From contig NZ_BMIL01000003.1 of assembly GCF_014642175.1 (NCBI RefSeq), positions 124,001-188,000 of the forward strand: DNA of 64,000 nucleotides, given 5' to 3'. The stretch comes from Pedobacter quisquiliarum (lineage in GTDB: Bacteria > Bacteroidota > Bacteroidia > Sphingobacteriales > Sphingobacteriaceae). The notes beneath the pieces are model-generated. The model did no database searches, was not told the origin of the DNA, and saw only the letters and a program-made list of their open reading frames with translations. Positions 62,215 through 64,000 of the stretch are shown one piece after another (within the stretch, counting starts at the first letter, position 1; each line of letters opens with the position of its first letter). The translations under genes were made by a program, and so were the position numbers.

Positions 62215-63195
62215 ATGATCATTGATAACTACAACCGTGTTCATGACTACCTGCGTATTTCGCTGACAGACAACTGCAATTTGCGTTGTTTTTATTGCAT
62301 GCCTGATGAAGAATATGCATTTAGTCCGCCATCACGGCTCATGCAGCCTGATGAGATCCTTGATCTTGCCCAAATCTTTGTCGCCGAAGGCGTTAAAAAG
62401 ATAAGGCTTACCGGCGGGGAACCTTTTGTAAGGAAAGATGCTGCAAAGATTATTACCCTGCTCGGTCAATTACCTGTCGCGCTGAGCATTACGACCAACG
62501 GTACCCGCCTTCATTATTTTGTGGATGTTCTCGAACAGGCGGGCGTAAAATCTTTAAACATCAGTCTAGACACCCTCGACGCTGATAAGTTTACGGTCAT
62601 AACGCGGCGTAATCTCTTTGGTCAGGTTATGAACAATATCAACCTGCTTCTTTCTCGCGGCTTTGAAGTGAAAATCAATGTGGTGGTGATGAAGGATCTC
62701 AACGACTCGGAAATCAATGATTTCATCGCCTGGACACGGGATCTACCCATCCATATTCGCTTCATCGAATTCATGCCTTTCAGTGGTAATCGCTGGACGA
62801 GTAATAAGGTAGTTTCATCTGCAGAGATTTTGGCCATAGCTGCTAAACGTTTTGATTTTGTGCCTATGCCTGTGGGGATACATGAAACGGCAAAAAAGTA
62901 TGCTGTAGCAGGTCACCAGGGTGATTTTGCAATCATCAGTACGATGACCGCTCCATTTTGTTCAGGCTGCAACCGCATGCGGTTAACGGCAGATGGCAAG
63001 CTGAAAAACTGCCTTTTCTCACATGGTGAAATGGATCTGCTAACACCGCTCAGAGCAGGTGAGGAGGTGTTGCCGTTAATACACCAGAACATCCGGAGTA
63101 AGGCAAAGGAACTTGGGGGGCAGTTTACGACGGCAATAGATACAATCGAAGCCCTGAATATTGAAAATCGAAGCATGATCACAATTGGAGGATAG
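62215..63195 (+). CDS. moaA: GTP 3',8-cyclase MoaA
   Basis: 326 residues. N-terminal radical SAM cluster C21-x3-C25-x2-C28 in DNCNLRCFYCMP, second C-terminal cluster in FCSGCNRMRLTADGKLKNC, and the functional C-terminal Gly-Gly (MITIGG). It converts GTP to 3',8-cyclo-7,8-dihydro-GTP, the first step of molybdopterin synthesis. Lies 33 bases after the nucleotidyltransferase gene. Confidence 0.95.
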   Translation: MIIDNYNRVHDYLRISLTDNCNLRCFYCMPDEEYAFSPPSRLMQPDEILDLAQIFVAEGVKKIRLTGGEPFVRKDAAKIITLLGQLPVALSITTNGTRLHYFVDVLEQAGVKSLNISLDTLDADKFTVITRRNLFGQVMNNINLLLSRGFEVKINVVVMKDLNDSEINDFIAWTRDLPIHIRFIEFMPFSGNRWTSNKVVSSAEILAIAAKRFDFVPMPVGIHETAKKYAVAGHQGDFAIISTMTAPFCSGCNRMRLTADGKLKNCLFSHGEMDLLTPLRAGEEVLPLIHQNIRSKAKELGGQFTTAIDTIEALNIENRSMITIGG

Positions 63196-63201
63196 GAGAA
63201 G

Positions 63202-64000
63202 ATGATTTCCGTAACAGAAGCAAAAGCCATAATTGACCAACAGGTAAGCAGCCTTCCACCCATAGTATTGCCAATTTCTAAAGCCGCAGGTCTGGTGCTG
63301 GCGAAAGACATTCATGCCACAACCGACATTCCCAATTTTAGACAATCCAGTATGGACGGCTATGCTGTGAAATATGAACCCGGCAGGTTGGTATTTGAGC
63401 TTGCAGGTGAAATGGCAGCCGGTGCGATGACGCAGCTGGAAATACAAGGCCATCAGGCGGTGCGCATTTTTACCGGTGCGCCATTACCGATGGGGGCGGA
63501 TACGGTCGTTATGCAGGAAAAAGTGGTTGTCGAAAACGGCCAGGTCATCGTAGATAAGGATGCAATGCAGCAGTTTCAGCACGTGCGGGAGCGTGGCGCA
63601 GAAATTAAAGCGGATGCGCTTGCCATGCAGAAAGGGACGGTGCTTAGTCCAGCTGCAATCGGATTTCTGGCCGGAATTGGTGTTGCTGCGGTCAGCGTCA
63701 TCCCAGCACCGAAAGTCTGTATTATTCTTACCGGCAATGAACTGCAGGAGCCAGGGCAAAGCCTGGCATTCGGCCAGGTTTATGAAGCGAATTCCGTGAT
63801 GTTGCGGGCAGTGCTGTCAGAGCTTGGCATCACCGATGTTACCATACAACGCGCCGAGGATGATTTACATGTCTTACAGGGGATCTTAAGTCAGGCCTTG
63901 TCTGAAGCGGACCTGGTTTTACTTACCGGTGGCGTAAGTGTTGGCGATTACGACTTTGTAGTAGCAGCAGCTAAAAACTGCGGCATCAAGCAGGGCTTTC
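63202..64000 (+). CDS. moeA: Molybdopterin molybdenumtransferase MoeA, cut by the window edge
   Basis: The first 266 codons lie inside the window. MoeA motifs are QSSMDGYAVKYEPG, FTGAPLPMGADTVVMQEKV, LTGNELQEPG and LLTGGVSVGDYDFV. It inserts molybdate into adenylylated molybdopterin. It starts six bases after moaA with AGGAG (63194-63198) as a good ribosome site. The rest of the gene and further cofactor genes should lie to the right. Confidence 0.93.
   Translation, partial: MISVTEAKAIIDQQVSSLPPIVLPISKAAGLVLAKDIHATTDIPNFRQSSMDGYAVKYEPGRLVFELAGEMAAGAMTQLEIQGHQAVRIFTGAPLPMGADTVVMQEKVVVENGQVIVDKDAMQQFQHVRERGAEIKADALAMQKGTVLSPAAIGFLAGIGVAAVSVIPAPKVCIILTGNELQEPGQSLAFGQVYEANSVMLRAVLSELGITDVTIQRAEDDLHVLQGILSQALSEADLVLLTGGVSVGDYDFVVAAAKNCGIKQGF

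Overview
The window looks like a chromosome segment of a member of the Bacteroidota, most likely the Sphingobacteriaceae (Pedobacter-like). The basis is repeated matches to the Bacteroidota promoter -7 box (TAnnTTTG) upstream of genes, many lipoproteins with short LxxC-type signals, a propeller-type sensor paired with a LytTR regulator, the futalosine menaquinone enzyme MqnC, GH20 and GH92 glycosidases, and the gene content in general. I see no tRNA, rRNA, insertion sequence, prophage or CRISPR array. Most of the window is dense housekeeping sequence with short gaps.

Left part (1-25 kb): a truncated two-component propeller sensor with its LytTR response regulator; two tandem twin-arginine ferritin-like proteins; mqnC; a pair of M16 peptidases; an acetyltransferase; guaB; a LOG-family protein; a fused methionine sulfoxide reductase (MsrB-MsrA); a YgiB/YgiC-like pair (lipoprotein plus glutathionylspermidine-synthase-like ligase); a GH20 hexosaminidase; an aldo/keto reductase; an acyl-CoA carboxylase beta chain; trxB; an ECF sigma factor overlapping a membrane protein gene; and an SDF-family symporter.

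Middle (25-48 kb): rplU-rpmA, a polyprenyl synthase, RNase R, a double-ATPase peptide ABC protein, a YajQ protein, and the polyphosphate genes ppk1-ppx. Then comes one unbroken leftward run of twelve tightly spaced or overlapping genes (47.3 to 36.7 kb). The first four are a polyphosphate-glucokinase-like ROK kinase, gnd, zwf and pgl, which together make the oxidative pentose phosphate pathway. The next eight are a FAD oxidoreductase, a methyltransferase, a type III polyketide synthase, a FabI/SDR reductase, a FabZ-like dehydratase, a FabF-like ketosynthase, an acyl carrier protein and a phosphopantetheinyl transferase. I read these eight as a dedicated pathway for a long-chain alkylresorcinol, alkylpyrone or alkylquinone lipid, with its NADPH source encoded directly upstream. 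This is the strongest candidate for an undescribed system here.

Right part (48-64 kb): a GH92 mannosidase, stress-type small proteins (DUF4142, a membrane protein, a disordered protein), a quinone oxidoreductase, a PLP-fold/FemAB-like pair, an EamA half-transporter, a PfkB sugar kinase, a general-stress SDR, and two DUF421 membrane proteins that each carry a C-terminal CxxC/CxxC knuckle. A 1.24 kb gene-poor stretch (59.2-60.46 kb) follows. It holds a duplicated ~66 bp repeat, an isolated promoter with a palindrome, an 11-bp tandem repeat, a terminator-like hairpin and a possible decayed gene. The window ends in a molybdenum cofactor operon (xdhC, mocA-like, moaA, moeA), cut by the window edge.

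A recurring local feature is a long inverted repeat ending at or very close to a start codon (upstream of guaB, of the lipoproteins at 13205 and 21129, and of the ROK kinase). Two genes (mqnC and the one at 30656) have their -7 box so close to the ATG that leaderless transcripts are likely.
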